Part shown: positions 1 through 9,784 of the stretch, in pieces | How positions within the stretch are numbered: the first letter of the stretch is position 1 | How the letters are laid out: every line of letters begins with the position of its first letter | Source of the DNA: a virus | IMG/VR virus record: IMGVR_UViG_3300025120_000607 | Coordinates: 1 to 22,692 of that record | DNA: 22,692 bases | Direction: 5' to 3' (one strand) | The notes under the pieces: generated by a model | Seen by the model: only the letters and a program-made list of their open reading frames with translations | Told to the model about the DNA's origin: nothing | The model's database searches: none | Position numbers and translations under genes: made by a program

Positions 1-267
1 GTTCGGCCAAGTACCTTGTCCAAATGCTATGTCTGACATTCCACCAGGTATATCTGTCAGGTTCGCACCTGATATTGCTGGTAAAGTTGCAGGTAATCTA
101 GCGTCTGGTAAAATACCAGAACCAATATTTGCCGCGTTAGTAGTATCTGTGGTCGCACTTGTAGCAAGACCAGACACTTTAGTTGCCGCAACTGCCGCGG
201 AAGCATTTACGTCAGCGTTTAGTATTGTTCCGTCAGTAATCTGACTGGACTTAATTCGTGTTACCAT
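1..267 (-). CDS. Fibre-like virion protein, N-terminal part (runs off left edge)
   Basis: The first 89 codons of a leftward gene are visible; the 3' end lies outside the window. The N-terminus (MVTRIKSSQITDGTILNADV) followed by Ala/Thr/Ser/Gly-rich sequence and a 'SGANLTDIPGG' segment is the low-complexity style of marine T4-like tail-fibre or other surface virion proteins, but no domain can be named. The ATG at 265-267 is supported by a good ribosome binding site (AGGAG, about 10 nt upstream) and by a TATAAATA late promoter 21 nt upstream, so this gene can start its own late transcript although it lies close behind the 476-aa gene. Function is inferred from composition and from its place at the end of the virion cluster. 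Confidence 0.75.
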   Translation of the reverse strand, partial: MVTRIKSSQITDGTILNADVNASAAVAATKVSGLATSATTDTTNAANIGSGILPDARLPATLPAISGANLTDIPGGMSDIAFGQGTWPN

Positions 268-288
268 AGTCTTTTTCTCCTATATTAG

Positions 289-296
289 TATTTATA
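289..296 (-). promoter_or_regulatory. T4-type late promoter TATAAATA for the left-edge gene
   Basis: On the minus strand the box TATAAATA ends 21 nt before the ATG at 267, with an AGGAG ribosome binding site between. This matches the late promoter of T4-like phages, which is read by host polymerase carrying the phage late sigma factor and sliding clamp. It lies in the short gap after the 476-aa gene. Confidence 0.75.
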
Positions 297-323
297 CAAG
301 AAATACTTTTTAAATTATAATTT

Positions 324-1754
324 TTAGTACCTAACAACAACCCTATCACCAGAGGCAGGTGCCGCGTCTAATGTTAATGTCGTGCCAGATATTGTGAAAT
401 CTTCCGTAGGTTCCTGTGCGATACCGTTAATCGTCACGGTCATCTGGTTGACATTGTACCCTGCGTCAATTGTGATTGTGGTGTTTGACCCATTACCATC
501 AAGTGTCTTCTTGTTTATACCTGATGATAGTAGGAATGTCTCGTTTGGTAATGTAATAGTTCTATCAGCAGTTGGATCTGTTACCGTTACTGTTGTCTCA
601 AAACTGTCCGCTGAACTACCTTCGAATACGATTGAACTATCTGATAATGCTAGACCAGAGACGATTGGACTCGTTAAAGTCTTATTCGTTAATGTATCAG
701 TAGTTGCTTTACCTACCAATGTGTCTGTTGCGTTTGGTAAAGATACTGTTCTATCTGCTGTTGGATCAACCGTTGTGAGAGTTGTCTCAAAACTATCATC
801 AGTTGCTCCTTCAAAGACAAAAGCATTCTGAATACTGATTGTAGCACTATCCACTGTAGTTGTTGTACCAGATACAGTTAAGTCACCTGCGATTGTTACG
901 TTGGCACCACTCATCGTTAATGCCGTGGTTGTACCAGATTTAATTATTAAGTTACCACTTGTATTTGTTAAACTACCATAAGTTGTTCCGTCATCTTTTA
1001 AGAATACATCACCACCGTTAGCATCCAACACTATGTCTGTTGTTGCGTCTAAAGTAATTGTTGAACCACTATCTATCTCAGCGATAACTGGTGTTGTTAA
1101 AGTCTTGTTTGTTAATGTGTCTGTTGTATCTTTTAGGACAACCGTACCAGTTGCGTTTGGTAATGTTATTGTTCTATCTGCTGTTGGGTCAGTTAGTGTT
1201 ATCGTTGTCTCAAAACTGTTCGCTGTGTTACCTTCCATTACGATTGGTGTTGTACCTGTCAACACACCCAATGATGTGATACTAGATAAGTTGCCAGTTG
1301 TGATAGCAGTACCCGTCACGTTAGGTATTGTGAACGTTCTATCTGCTGTAGGATCTGTAATAGCGATTGTTGTTTCAAAAGAATCCGCAGTAGCACCCTC
1401 GAAGACAAGACTACCATTAGCATCAACGGTTCCTGAAATTGTTGGACTTGTTAATGTTGGTGCGTTAAATAAATTCGCAACCGTCATCTCCCTCAATGCG
1501 TTTTGATTTGCGTCTCTTATGATGAAACTATCATCAGTTGCTGGTGCCGCACCTAGGTCACTTGCGTTTGTTATCGTGTTTACACTAAATGCTGATACCT
1601 CACTCTCAATCTCATTAATCGCACCTACGAGTGACGAGGCGTCTATTGATGAGTTTAGAGTTGCCAAATCACCAATGTCTGTCGCTGATAAACTATTGAA
1701 AGTTGTCCTAAACTGTTCTAATGTATTTGTTGCTGCTACACTTTTCGCTGCCAT
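324..1754 (-). CDS. Repetitive fibre-like virion protein (476 aa)
   Basis: This protein is built from repeats typical of marine T4-like phage fibre or appendage proteins. Four copies of a module of the form 'FEGxTADSFETT...DPTADRTITLPN' start near residues 116, 171, 311 and 375. Between the second and third is a block beginning 'IAEIDSGSTITLDATTDI' that also occurs in the 727-aa protein encoded at 9785-11968. The last ~65 residues (TITIDAGYNVNQMTVTINGI onward, ending RVVVRY) look like a separate beta-rich end domain. The N-terminus (MAAKSVAATNTLEQFRTTFN) has no signal peptide. The ATG lies 1 nt after the stop of the upstream 76-aa gene, so translation is probably coupled; a possible late promoter lies 60 nt upstream inside that gene. 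The receptor or adhesion role is inferred from composition and context; no catalytic motif is visible. Confidence 0.85.
   Translation of the reverse strand: MAAKSVAATNTLEQFRTTFNSLSATDIGDLATLNSSIDASSLVGAINEIESEVSAFSVNTITNASDLGAAPATDDSFIIRDANQNALREMTVANLFNAPTLTSPTISGTVDANGSLVFEGATADSFETTIAITDPTADRTFTIPNVTGTAITTGNLSSITSLGVLTGTTPIVMEGNTANSFETTITLTDPTADRTITLPNATGTVVLKDTTDTLTNKTLTTPVIAEIDSGSTITLDATTDIVLDANGGDVFLKDDGTTYGSLTNTSGNLIIKSGTTTALTMSGANVTIAGDLTVSGTTTTVDSATISIQNAFVFEGATDDSFETTLTTVDPTADRTVSLPNATDTLVGKATTDTLTNKTLTSPIVSGLALSDSSIVFEGSSADSFETTVTVTDPTADRTITLPNETFLLSSGINKKTLDGNGSNTTITIDAGYNVNQMTVTINGIAQEPTEDFTISGTTLTLDAAPASGDRVVVRY
946..1006 (-). repeat. 61-bp identical block shared by two fibre genes, copy 1
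   Basis: Base-for-base identical to 10920-10980, encoding part of the shared 'LKDDGTTYGSLTNTSGNL' module in the 476-aa protein. Sequence flanking the block diverges quickly in synonymous and non-synonymous positions. Confidence 0.95.
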
Positions 1755-1755
1755 A

Positions 1756-1986
1756 TTATTTCTCTACTATCTGTTTCAACAAAGATTTTATCTCAAACAT
1801 CTCTGCCTTTAAATTATTTATATCTCTCACAGCATTTCTCAAATCGTTACTCGATTGTCTCGCCTCTTTGATACGTTGTACATGTATCTGATATGCTGAC
1901 TTGTCAGTATTGATGATGGCACTAGACGAGGTTTCTCTTACCATGTTTGAATGCCCTTCTACTTTTCTAAATTGTCTATACATCAT
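1756..1986 (-). CDS. Small conserved marine-myovirus protein with C-terminal coiled coil (76 aa)
   Basis: The segment 'RKVEGHSNMVRETSSSAIIN' matches a small protein I remember as recurring in T4-like cyanophages (pattern VEGHxNLVRDxxxxAIINT), so this is a real gene. After it comes an alpha-helical, heptad-like stretch (about residues 35-75; LRNAVRDINNLKAEMFEIKS and following) expected to form a coiled coil. The start is ATG-ATG at 1981-1986, 1 nt after the stop of the 2005-aa gene; an internal Met15 with an AAGGG-like site upstream is possible, but the family similarity begins before it. A role as a small assembly or linker protein of the distal baseplate or fibres is conceivable from context only. 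Confidence 0.8.
   Translation of the reverse strand: MMYRQFRKVEGHSNMVRETSSSAIINTDKSAYQIHVQRIKEARQSSNDLRNAVRDINNLKAEMFEIKSLLKQIVEK
1815..1822 (-). promoter_or_regulatory. Possible T4-type late promoter inside the 76-aa gene
   Basis: TATAAATA on the minus strand, 60 nt upstream of the 476-aa gene's ATG. It lies within coding sequence (Asp-Ile-Asn-Asn region), so it may be chance. An internal late promoter giving the fibre-like gene a ~55-nt leader is plausible. Confidence 0.4.
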
Positions 1987-1987
1987 A

Positions 1988-4900
1988 TTATAATGCTAAT
2001 GCAATCCCTCTCATGTCTGTTATACGTGGTGGGTATGCTGGGTTCGTGCCTTTCATAACTATCTTAATTTTGAAAGATGTAAACTCGTTGATATCGCTCT
2101 CATTAAACTCATAGTCGAAGAAGTCTGTTTTGAAACTACCACTGTATGGTGATTGACTTCTACCCTCGGCACCTATCGCCGTATTTGTCTGTGTCATCTG
2201 GACGTAAGGTATATCTTTCATCTCCCTATCGTCATCGATACCTTTTACTTTTCTGAATACCTCGATTGAAGATGTTGGGAATATACTTGCCGCAACTCTT
2301 AAATCTAATGCTGTTGATGGATTCTCTAAACTAATCTCTCTTGTTATATACTTCGCACCCGCACTACCTCCAGTTGGATCTGTCTCCGCAACGAATCCAG
2401 TTGTGTTGCTTGATGTAGGATTATCAAGTCTATTATGTATCGCATATAAACTTGTTCTGGATAAGTCGATAATTGGACTTATATTTGCGTTTGCTGTACT
2501 CAATGTAATATTATAAAATAGTGATTTTGTGCTTGACAAGTGAGTTGTTTCGTTTATAGTCGATAATACTGCCTTAGCGGTTGTAAAGTAAAAGTTATCA
2601 TTAGGCACAATACTACTAAATGAACTATCCGTAACATATGGTGTTTCACTACCATGTACAGATTGTGTCGAAGTTGTCTTAATGCTGTGTGTTGATGTAG
2701 TATCTGGGAAGTTTAACATACCAATCTTAGGCATGACACTCTCAAAGGCACGGTCTTGCGTTGCCACTACAGCACTACCTCCAACTGAACCAGTTGAAGT
2801 CGCAGGATCGCCCGATAGAGTTACAGTATAACTATCCTCAGTTACGTTACCAACATCATGTGTGCCGTTTATGACACTACCTTGAATACCATTAAAGTCT
2901 GTTGTACCACCAAGACCAGATATCGTCACCTTACTTGGTTTGTTATCCGTCATGCCATGGTGTTTATGATTAATCTTAATTATGTTAGGGTTACCACCAA
3001 ATCCTGTACCACTACCTGCGGTAGAATTTGTTTCGATTGGATTATTTACCAATGTCTTACTCGCCAATGCGTCATTCGTCATACTGAAAGTACCCTCAGT
3101 ATTTGTTGTGAATGCTGCCTTGTATAGAGTGAATTTTAAATCTTCCATCTGGTCATCTGTCCATAGTCTCGCATTTTGCGAACGGAATAGAGAACCCATC
3201 AACGGTTGTGTTGTTACTCGTCTTGTGCCGCCAACATCAGTATCACCTAATCTACTCACCCATGCTTTATATTTCTGACTATCTGGTTTTAAGATAATCG
3301 CATATTCTTTATTACCTTGTAGGTATACAGGACTTGGGAAAGTTACCGTTGTCGCTGTTGCCGCGGTCGTAGATACATTCACACTTGCCGCAGGTAAAGT
3401 AACCTCTGAGAATGGTAATATTCTTCTACCCGGTCTACTCTCAATTGTCTCAACCAGATATACCTTGATTGGTATGTTATCATCTTTCTCACTAAAGAAT
3501 AAATCAACCTTAGTTAAGAAGACACCACCAATATCATCAATCATAAATGTTTGTGCTAGTGGATCTGTATTTCTTGGTGGTTCTTGGATACTAATACCAA
3601 CAGAAATATTATCTACCGTTCTTCTCTCGTCTGTCTCTGAAACAGTATTTGAACGTATGATTGGAACCCTTGTGGATTCAATCGTCTCTTGTTTGGTAGT
3701 CTGTAATCCTCTTGCCGTAAATGTACTATCCGCGAAAGTATCAACATCATCATCAATCTTTCTATTCGTTGATGAACTTGTTAATCTGAATACTCTATCA
3801 CCTGTTCTAAATCTTGTAGCGTCTGAATTTGGTAATGCGAAAGTACCTGATACTGAACCTGTACTATCTGTTACTAGGTTACCTCCCGCAACACCTGATG
3901 TAGGCGTGACGAATGAAGTTATATTCACATTATCAAAGAATGGGAATACCTTACTGTTAGGTTTTAACCTTGTCGCACTAAATGATATAGTCTGACTACG
4001 AATGAAAGGTATAAATGCCACATCAACAACTCTATCGCCAAATGATTGACGTTGTATATTTGATCCAGAAATCTCTCTAGTAATACCTGTTCTGGTTCTA
4101 CTTGTAACTGTACCACTTACTGTAGCACCCGCACTTAAATTACCCTGTGATGACCCAGCACTTTGAGACCACTGACCTGACCAGTTAGTCTGCCAGTTAT
4201 TCCAAACTGTGCCTAAACTATTACCACCTCCCGCAAGGGCTGTCATCGTGTCAAATAAATTATTATCGTTGATGATTAAGTCTGGTCTTCTCTCTGTTTC
4301 GTACCACTCATCTAAACTTGGTGTTAATGCGATATCACCCTGGTATTGGAATACCAAGAATGGGTTACAGTTAACTGATTTAGTAGCGTATGGATTTTTG
4401 ATGAACTCACTTGATGTATATGGTAGAGTAATCAAGTCACCAGTTTTCTGATAACCTGCTGTTGTTCTCTCAGCGTCCGTGTCATTACTCGCCAACTCAA
4501 TAAGTTTAACTTGGTCAGTATGGTGTTCTGGTCTTAACTCACCCTCACTCATATCAACTGAACATCTATATTCACCAGAAAGTATATCACCAATATTGTG
4601 ACCTTTGAAACTATCTACAATGATACCATTCTTAAATCTATCAAGTCCAGTAGCACTATCTTGTATCTGTGTGTTAACTGCCTGTTGTTCTAATAGACTT
4701 AACTGTGTGTAGTATTCTATGTTCTTAATTCTCTGTTCTAACTTACCAATATCTCTCATCGTGTAACGTCTATTATCTACTGTGGTAATCTTAATGTCAC
4801 TCGTATTGAAAGTAAATGGTGGTAAGTTTAAGTAGTATAACGCCATAGCGTCATTGAATGGTTCTGGTCTCTGTGGGTCAATCGCAGGCGTTCCTTTTGC

Positions 4901-7900
4901 CTGTTTAAATAGACCCTCTTGTGTTAGGAATATCCCATCTATTCTTGCCAGATGAAACTCGAAATCTAATGTTGCGTCACTACCAGGTTTAGGCATATCA
5001 ACTGCTGATGAACCGCCGCCCGTGTAATTCTTCGCACCAATACTATCTACTGCTCCAAATCCTACAACACCACTATCATTCGCAACCATTGGTCTAAAGT
5101 CTAATGCGTCTCTTAATTCTATCTTACCTTTTGTTGGACTATCGAAAGATGGTATAGCGCTGTAATCAACAACACCTGAGTAACTATCTACTGAGAAGTA
5201 ATCTCCACTACCATGTGTGAAGTGTGAGAATGTGATTAACAATCTACCAGTTGGTGTCTGTGCTCCATCTTTTCTTACGATACGACCAATGTCGTAGTAA
5301 CTATCTCTCTGTCCATTGTCTAGTGTAAATCTGTCTGTGATATCAGTATGACTTGTTGTCGCTGCCGTACTGAAATCTGGTGCCATGAAGACACTCGTTA
5401 ATGCGAAGATATCACCTTTACTCATACCAATTGTTTTTTCTTCACAATTTGCTTGTGTTGATATCGCTGTTGTCGCACCTGTTACTAATGCTTTCGTTTT
5501 CTCGTTGGCGATACTTCTTGTTATCGTTGCCACGAGTTTAACTTTTGCCGTAGCGAAGTTTGCCCCTAAATCAACTTGAACTTGTCTACCATTTGGACTA
5601 CCAGTCAATGTGAACCTACTGTCACCCTCGTGGTTGTTACCTGAAAGTGATATGACATCTCCAATCGCACCGTCACTAGAACCTGCTGTCATTATCGATA
5701 ATGTGTAATCTGCCTCAGCGTGAGCATTAAATGTCTCATTCGCACCCGCACTAAATGTCGCAACACCAGAAGATGATAAAGTCTCAACGAATTGTCTTCT
5801 CACTTTATGTGAGGTATCTGTGATACCTGCGTTAGCGTCTGTCTTCAATGTCTTAATAACATTTTCTGGTAATTTATAGATGAGTGCCGTAGTATCGATA
5901 TTATTTAATCTTGTTCTTCTTCTCTGTGTTGACGCGGACGTAACTGTCGTTGCCTGTGTCTCTGTGATAGACGCCCTGGTATTGTTTGTGATACCAGAAA
6001 TAAATCTGCTGTGTTGGGTTCCTGCGTCATCTTCAAATACTATGTTGTCACCTATCTTCAATTCAGAATTAAACTTAGTATTCTTACCAAAGATAACTGT
6101 TGTTCCTGCCGCAATATCAATTGAACCAGCAAGTGTGATATTTGATTTGTCTTTCTCGTTTGCCGCACTCGTACTTAGTACCATGTCTGCCGTAAAGTTT
6201 GGCGACCCTATCATACCTATAGATTTAGTCTCAGCGAACTCAAAACTGTTTACCGCTTTCTGTGTAGATATATCACCAATTACTGTGCCACTATTTGTTG
6301 ATGTGCCACCAGTTACTGTTTCCGCATTCGCAAAACTACCCGAAACATTACTCAATACGATAGTCGTAAATATAGTTTGTTCAGCGATAAGTTGGTCATT
6401 CTCATTTGTTTTGGAAGCGTCTGTGCCATCTAATACGATAGCGTCACCCTCTTCCGTGATAAATGCGTCTGGGTCAGTTGATGAACTGGCAGATATTGCC
6501 TCTACAACACCTGTAGCCCCACTTGTTCCACCTGATACTGTCTCACCAGTGGTGAAAGAAACTGCCGTTGTTATACCAACATGTGTGAACATATCGATAT
6601 TGAATAGACCCAGTTTATAAACTGAGGTTTTGTTTGTTGATAATGAACCTGCTGTACCAGAAACATATTCGAAGTATCTAGGTTTTGCCCTACCAATCTG
6701 TTGAACATCAACGTTAGTAGTTGCGTTGTTTGTACCTCTAACTTTATTCTTATCTTTGAATAATGCTAACTCTTTGAATGCCTCTGTCTCACCTGATACT
6801 GTACCAATGTCTGGTGAACCATGTATGTTTGTGACATTAACGAAGTTACCAATAGCAAGTCTTGTTGTACTATTCTGTATAGTATCGAAGTCTCTCGCCT
6901 TCTCTATCGTAACAAATTTCTGAGACGTTGTATCTAACTCGTAACCTTTAACATATGCTTTACCTGGAGATAGACCAATTGCCAATCTTGCCTCTGAGAT
7001 AGTCGCACTCAATCCATCGTGTAAACTATCACTATCTGCCGCGAAGATACCACGATTTGATCCATTGTCTAAGTGTTCTCTAACATCTATATCGAAAGGT
7101 TGAATTACATAATCACCACTTTCCTCTGCCGTTCTTCTCGCTAGAGTTTCTTCTAAGATGTTATAGTCTGCTCTCTTTACAATTCTCTCTGTGTTACCAG
7201 TCTTTGTTCTCACCAACTCTACGAAGTTTGTATCGTCCGTATCAGTTGTAAGTTTCTTCGCAAGTGTTAATGCGATTTTAAATCTGTGTGCCCCTGGAGC
7301 ATTTATGTTTGATGAACCAGTTGCGTTATCGTTTAATGTTGTATCATCTTCTGGTGTTATGAAACTTTCTGTTACCGTAAATCCAACCCTGTAAGATGGA
7401 GTATTTGAGTATGGGTCTAGTATTAATGTTTCTTCACTATTCTTAACGAAGAATCCATTAACAAAATAGACACCTGCCTGTACGTTAACTGAACTACCTT
7501 GACCTAGAGCATTTGAACTTGTAGGTAATGATGTACCAGATGTACCAACAACCGCACTCGATGATGTGCTGTTATATGTGAAAGTTAAAGTCTCACCCTG
7601 TGTAAATCTTTTTGTTACATTATCTGTGCCTGACTTTTTGTAGATAACGTAAATCGTTGCCGCAGCCGTGGAACTTGCCTCACTCGTATTGACAACCTCT
7701 GCCTCGATACCTGAGGTGCCACCTGTTACGGTTAGACCCACCATGTTGGAAGCGGTTGTTGTAGAGTGACTTGCCAGTTTTACATATTCATACTTGATGT
7801 TAAGTGTTACCTCACCAGGTATGACCATGCTACCTTCTTTGAATACATGTTCACCAAATCGTTGAACTTGATTTTGAAGTATGGTTTGTAACTGTGTTAG

Positions 7901-8005
7901 TTCTCTCGCCTGTACAGCGAAAGCAGGTCTGAATAAAAGTCTGTGAAAATTCTTACTGTCTGAAAAGTCATCATAGTAAGGTGAGACGTTAAAGTTTGTT
8001 GCCAT
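1988..8005 (-). CDS. Very large DUF4815-like virion structural protein (2005 aa)
   Basis: The N-terminus (MATNFNVSPYYDDFSDSKNF, then 'RPAFAVQARELTQLQTILQ' and 'GEHVFKEGSMVIPG') matches the start I remember for the DUF4815 family, huge structural proteins of marine T4-like phages thought to sit at the baseplate or fibre junction. Further on are several 'GETVTGGTSGATG' segments (near residues 92, 490, 565) and an 'LDGTD...NENDQLI' segment near 523. The middle and C-terminal parts are Ser/Thr/Asn/Gly-rich and beta-like. No enzyme motif is seen. The ATG at 8003-8005 has a strong AGGAG site, 9 nt after the end of gp8, so it is co-transcribed with gp8 from the late promoter at 9424. The 6-kb frame is unbroken. 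A baseplate-periphery role is inferred from position next to gp8. Confidence 0.88.
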   Translation of the reverse strand: MATNFNVSPYYDDFSDSKNFHRLLFRPAFAVQARELTQLQTILQNQVQRFGEHVFKEGSMVIPGEVTLNIKYEYVKLASHSTTTASNMVGLTVTGGTSGIEAEVVNTSEASSTAAATIYVIYKKSGTDNVTKRFTQGETLTFTYNSTSSSAVVGTSGTSLPTSSNALGQGSSVNVQAGVYFVNGFFVKNSEETLILDPYSNTPSYRVGFTVTESFITPEDDTTLNDNATGSSNINAPGAHRFKIALTLAKKLTTDTDDTNFVELVRTKTGNTERIVKRADYNILEETLARRTAEESGDYVIQPFDIDVREHLDNGSNRGIFAADSDSLHDGLSATISEARLAIGLSPGKAYVKGYELDTTSQKFVTIEKARDFDTIQNSTTRLAIGNFVNVTNIHGSPDIGTVSGETEAFKELALFKDKNKVRGTNNATTNVDVQQIGRAKPRYFEYVSGTAGSLSTNKTSVYKLGLFNIDMFTHVGITTAVSFTTGETVSGGTSGATGVVEAISASSSTDPDAFITEEGDAIVLDGTDASKTNENDQLIAEQTIFTTIVLSNVSGSFANAETVTGGTSTNSGTVIGDISTQKAVNSFEFAETKSIGMIGSPNFTADMVLSTSAANEKDKSNITLAGSIDIAAGTTVIFGKNTKFNSELKIGDNIVFEDDAGTQHSRFISGITNNTRASITETQATTVTSASTQRRRTRLNNIDTTALIYKLPENVIKTLKTDANAGITDTSHKVRRQFVETLSSSGVATFSAGANETFNAHAEADYTLSIMTAGSSDGAIGDVISLSGNNHEGDSRFTLTGSPNGRQVQVDLGANFATAKVKLVATITRSIANEKTKALVTGATTAISTQANCEEKTIGMSKGDIFALTSVFMAPDFSTAATTSHTDITDRFTLDNGQRDSYYDIGRIVRKDGAQTPTGRLLITFSHFTHGSGDYFSVDSYSGVVDYSAIPSFDSPTKGKIELRDALDFRPMVANDSGVVGFGAVDSIGAKNYTGGGSSAVDMPKPGSDATLDFEFHLARIDGIFLTQEGLFKQAKGTPAIDPQRPEPFNDAMALYYLNLPPFTFNTSDIKITTVDNRRYTMRDIGKLEQRIKNIEYYTQLSLLEQQAVNTQIQDSATGLDRFKNGIIVDSFKGHNIGDILSGEYRCSVDMSEGELRPEHHTDQVKLIELASNDTDAERTTAGYQKTGDLITLPYTSSEFIKNPYATKSVNCNPFLVFQYQGDIALTPSLDEWYETERRPDLIINDNNLFDTMTALAGGGNSLGTVWNNWQTNWSGQWSQSAGSSQGNLSAGATVSGTVTSRTRTGITREISGSNIQRQSFGDRVVDVAFIPFIRSQTISFSATRLKPNSKVFPFFDNVNITSFVTPTSGVAGGNLVTDSTGSVSGTFALPNSDATRFRTGDRVFRLTSSSTNRKIDDDVDTFADSTFTARGLQTTKQETIESTRVPIIRSNTVSETDERRTVDNISVGISIQEPPRNTDPLAQTFMIDDIGGVFLTKVDLFFSEKDDNIPIKVYLVETIESRPGRRILPFSEVTLPAASVNVSTTAATATTVTFPSPVYLQGNKEYAIILKPDSQKYKAWVSRLGDTDVGGTRRVTTQPLMGSLFRSQNARLWTDDQMEDLKFTLYKAAFTTNTEGTFSMTNDALASKTLVNNPIETNSTAGSGTGFGGNPNIIKINHKHHGMTDNKPSKVTISGLGGTTDFNGIQGSVINGTHDVGNVTEDSYTVTLSGDPATSTGSVGGSAVVATQDRAFESVMPKIGMLNFPDTTSTHSIKTTSTQSVHGSETPYVTDSSFSSIVPNDNFYFTTAKAVLSTINETTHLSSTKSLFYNITLSTANANISPIIDLSRTSLYAIHNRLDNPTSSNTTGFVAETDPTGGSAGAKYITREISLENPSTALDLRVAASIFPTSSIEVFRKVKGIDDDREMKDIPYVQMTQTNTAIGAEGRSQSPYSGSFKTDFFDYEFNESDINEFTSFKIKIVMKGTNPAYPPRITDMRGIALAL

Positions 8006-8014
8006 CTATCTCTC

Positions 8015-9406
8015 CTAAAACTCTACGATTAACTTTACATTCTCCGTTTGGTCTGACGCCCTAGTGATAGGTTTTCTATTTTCTACATACAGTATTTCAC
8101 CACTATCTGCTGTCAATTCTGGAGTAATATCATGTGATGATGGTGTGCCTGTCGCACTCGAAGTACCACCAGTAACCGTTGCCGTGCCAGTGAAGGCAGT
8201 TAGATTTTGGTTACTATCAATACCCTGGTTTGCGAATTGTGGTTGTATGTATCTCAATACCTTAGTTGTCGAATTGAAATCAACAACGAACCCTACCGCA
8301 CCAGAAGTAGCCTGTGTAATCTTCTCGTCTGCCTGGAATGACCCTGGCGTGCCACTAAATGTGATTGACTTTGTTGCGTCTAGTGTCGAAGCACTTGCCG
8401 TTGAACCTGTCGTACTGTCTGTTGGATTTCTCAATAGAGCGATCCTTCTAAAGTCGTTAGTGACGTTGAAGTCACCACTACCATCACCCTGTGTTAAATC
8501 TAAATTCATCATTACGAAGAATCCACCTAACTCTGTGATAACGTCTGACGCATGTCCACCTGGTGGTGATATGATGAAATCAATATCAGAACCTGATGTG
8601 TTACCAAAATCACTCGCTTTGATACTTGCGAAAGTGTAACCACTACCTGCGGTTGTTATCGTTACTGCCGTTACAGCATTACCAGATACAACTACCGTAC
8701 ACGCACCACTTGATCCGTCACCTCTTATTGCGACACTCGTATATGTTCCGTTAGAACCACCACTACCCCCAGCGGTTATCTTAACATGTTCTATCGCACC
8801 TGCCGTAGTTGAGAAATCTGTACTCTCTGTTGAGAGGTGCATGAAATCTGTTGACAGGAAGTTTGCCTGTTCAGAGGCAGATAGTGAATACATGTATTTC
8901 CACTTGTATCCATCTGCCGTACTGAATACTGACGTTGATTTATTACCCGTAGGTTCAGTAGTTGAGGCTGTATCGCCGTCGTTATCAATACATTTGTAAA
9001 CATCAAAGGTACTATTCATTACATAGAACGTACTATCTAATAAGGTCGTAGCCCCAGAGTTTGCCGCAATTACTGCACCCGCACTATTAATCTCTCCGTA
9101 ATCGTGCCTGTAATAATCGTATGTTGTGCCAGTCGCCCAGTTTTTTCTTGGAATACATAAGGTAATGTCTGAACTTGTTACCTTTTTCGCGGATAATAAG
9201 TCATCATAGACATAATGTTCAATGGATCCAACACTATCTACTGGTGTAGGTGGTGCCGTATCTGTCCCATCGTTAAATGCTTGGTCATTGGCGAACGCCT
9301 GTGGTCTGCCTATTGCCAAGTAATATACATCAGCACTCTCAGAAAATGATTCCTGAAACTGTCTGGCGTTATGTACTCTAAAATCTTTTGTAATTATTGC
9401 TGGCAT
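8015..9406 (-). CDS. 8: Baseplate wedge subunit, T4 gp8-like (463 aa)
   Basis: Several segments line up with T4 gp8 as I remember it: N-terminal 'TKDFRVHNARQFQESF' (T4: TSKFRTEKMLNFYNS); 'YYLAIGRPQAF' near residue 28 (T4: IFITFGRSEPW); 'APPTPVDSVGS' near 50 (T4: APPYPTDSV); 'CIPRKNW' near 84 (T4: VIPRRDW); 'DGYKWKYMYSLS' near 165 (T4: DGYVWEYLFEI); and the C-terminus 'GEILYVENRKPITRASDQTE' (T4: GEMIYMENRPPIIMAMDQTE). gp8 is a structural subunit of the baseplate wedge in the contractile tail. The protein is ~130 residues longer than T4 gp8 (334 aa); the extra sequence is Gly/Ser/Thr-rich, with a 'TAGSGYT' segment near residues 255-260 and 'TVTGGTSSATG' near 409. The start has a late promoter 17 nt upstream and an AAGGAAA ribosome site. 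Confidence 0.92.
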   Translation of the reverse strand: MPAIITKDFRVHNARQFQESFSESADVYYLAIGRPQAFANDQAFNDGTDTAPPTPVDSVGSIEHYVYDDLLSAKKVTSSDITLCIPRKNWATGTTYDYYRHDYGEINSAGAVIAANSGATTLLDSTFYVMNSTFDVYKCIDNDGDTASTTEPTGNKSTSVFSTADGYKWKYMYSLSASEQANFLSTDFMHLSTESTDFSTTAGAIEHVKITAGGSGGSNGTYTSVAIRGDGSSGACTVVVSGNAVTAVTITTAGSGYTFASIKASDFGNTSGSDIDFIISPPGGHASDVITELGGFFVMMNLDLTQGDGSGDFNVTNDFRRIALLRNPTDSTTGSTASASTLDATKSITFSGTPGSFQADEKITQATSGAVGFVVDFNSTTKVLRYIQPQFANQGIDSNQNLTAFTGTATVTGGTSSATGTPSSHDITPELTADSGEILYVENRKPITRASDQTENVKLIVEF

Positions 9407-9423
9407 TATGTTTCCTTATAATC

Positions 9424-9431
9424 TATTTATA
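9424..9431 (-). promoter_or_regulatory. T4-type late promoter TATAAATA upstream of gp8
   Basis: TATAAATA on the minus strand, 17 nt before the gp8 ATG, with AAGGAAA between as ribosome site. It sits in the 38-nt gap behind the 102-aa gene, so gp8 and the 2005-aa gene can be transcribed independently of the fibre gene upstream. Confidence 0.75.
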
Positions 9432-9444
9432 CAGTTTTTCAATC

Positions 9445-9753
9445 CTATGCGTCTTCTTTTTGTTGCCTTGTCTTGTAATCACTTCTTGCTGTAATTAAAT
9501 TTACAAAATCTGCTTGAACTGAAGGTAAAGAATCCGTGAAAGAATCATCATTCATTAATGTTGTTGTCCATTCTGTTCTAAATCTTTTCCAAGCATTATT
9601 GATTTTTCCATTTACTGCTGCTTCTACCCAGTCTTTTATACCCTCGTTATCGTTTCCAGTTTGTGATTGTAGAGCAGGTATTGTACCCTTTAACTCGCTG
9701 TATAATATTTTTTCTTGTAAATCTGTTATTTGTATTGTTATTGTTTTAGCCAT
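9445..9753 (-). CDS. Small conserved phage protein of unknown function (102 aa)
   Basis: The product begins MAKTITIQITDLQEKILYSE and contains 'WVEAAVNGKINNAWKRFRTE' and a C-terminal 'ITARSDYKTRQQKEDA'. This pattern (short beta start, then W-xxAxNGKIN-x-xxKR, then TARxDYK) recurs in small marine-phage proteins next to fibre genes in my memory, but I know no function for it. It is soluble, mostly helical and charged, with no Cys. It has the best ribosome binding site in the cluster (AGGAGG at 9760-9765) and follows the 727-aa fibre gene by 31 nt without its own promoter, which suggests co-expression with that fibre. A fibre chaperone or accessory role is only a guess. Confidence 0.82.
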   Translation of the reverse strand: MAKTITIQITDLQEKILYSELKGTIPALQSQTGNDNEGIKDWVEAAVNGKINNAWKRFRTEWTTTLMNDDSFTDSLPSVQADFVNLITARSDYKTRQQKEDA

Positions 9754-9784
9754 TTTAAACCTCCTTTAAAGTTAATTATTTCGT

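Noticed and set aside
5880-6620. 246-aa plus-strand open frame opposite the 2005-aa gene
   Set aside because: Antisense shadow; Val/Ser-rich sequence without any domain, no start signals, and the minus strand frame is clearly the coding one.
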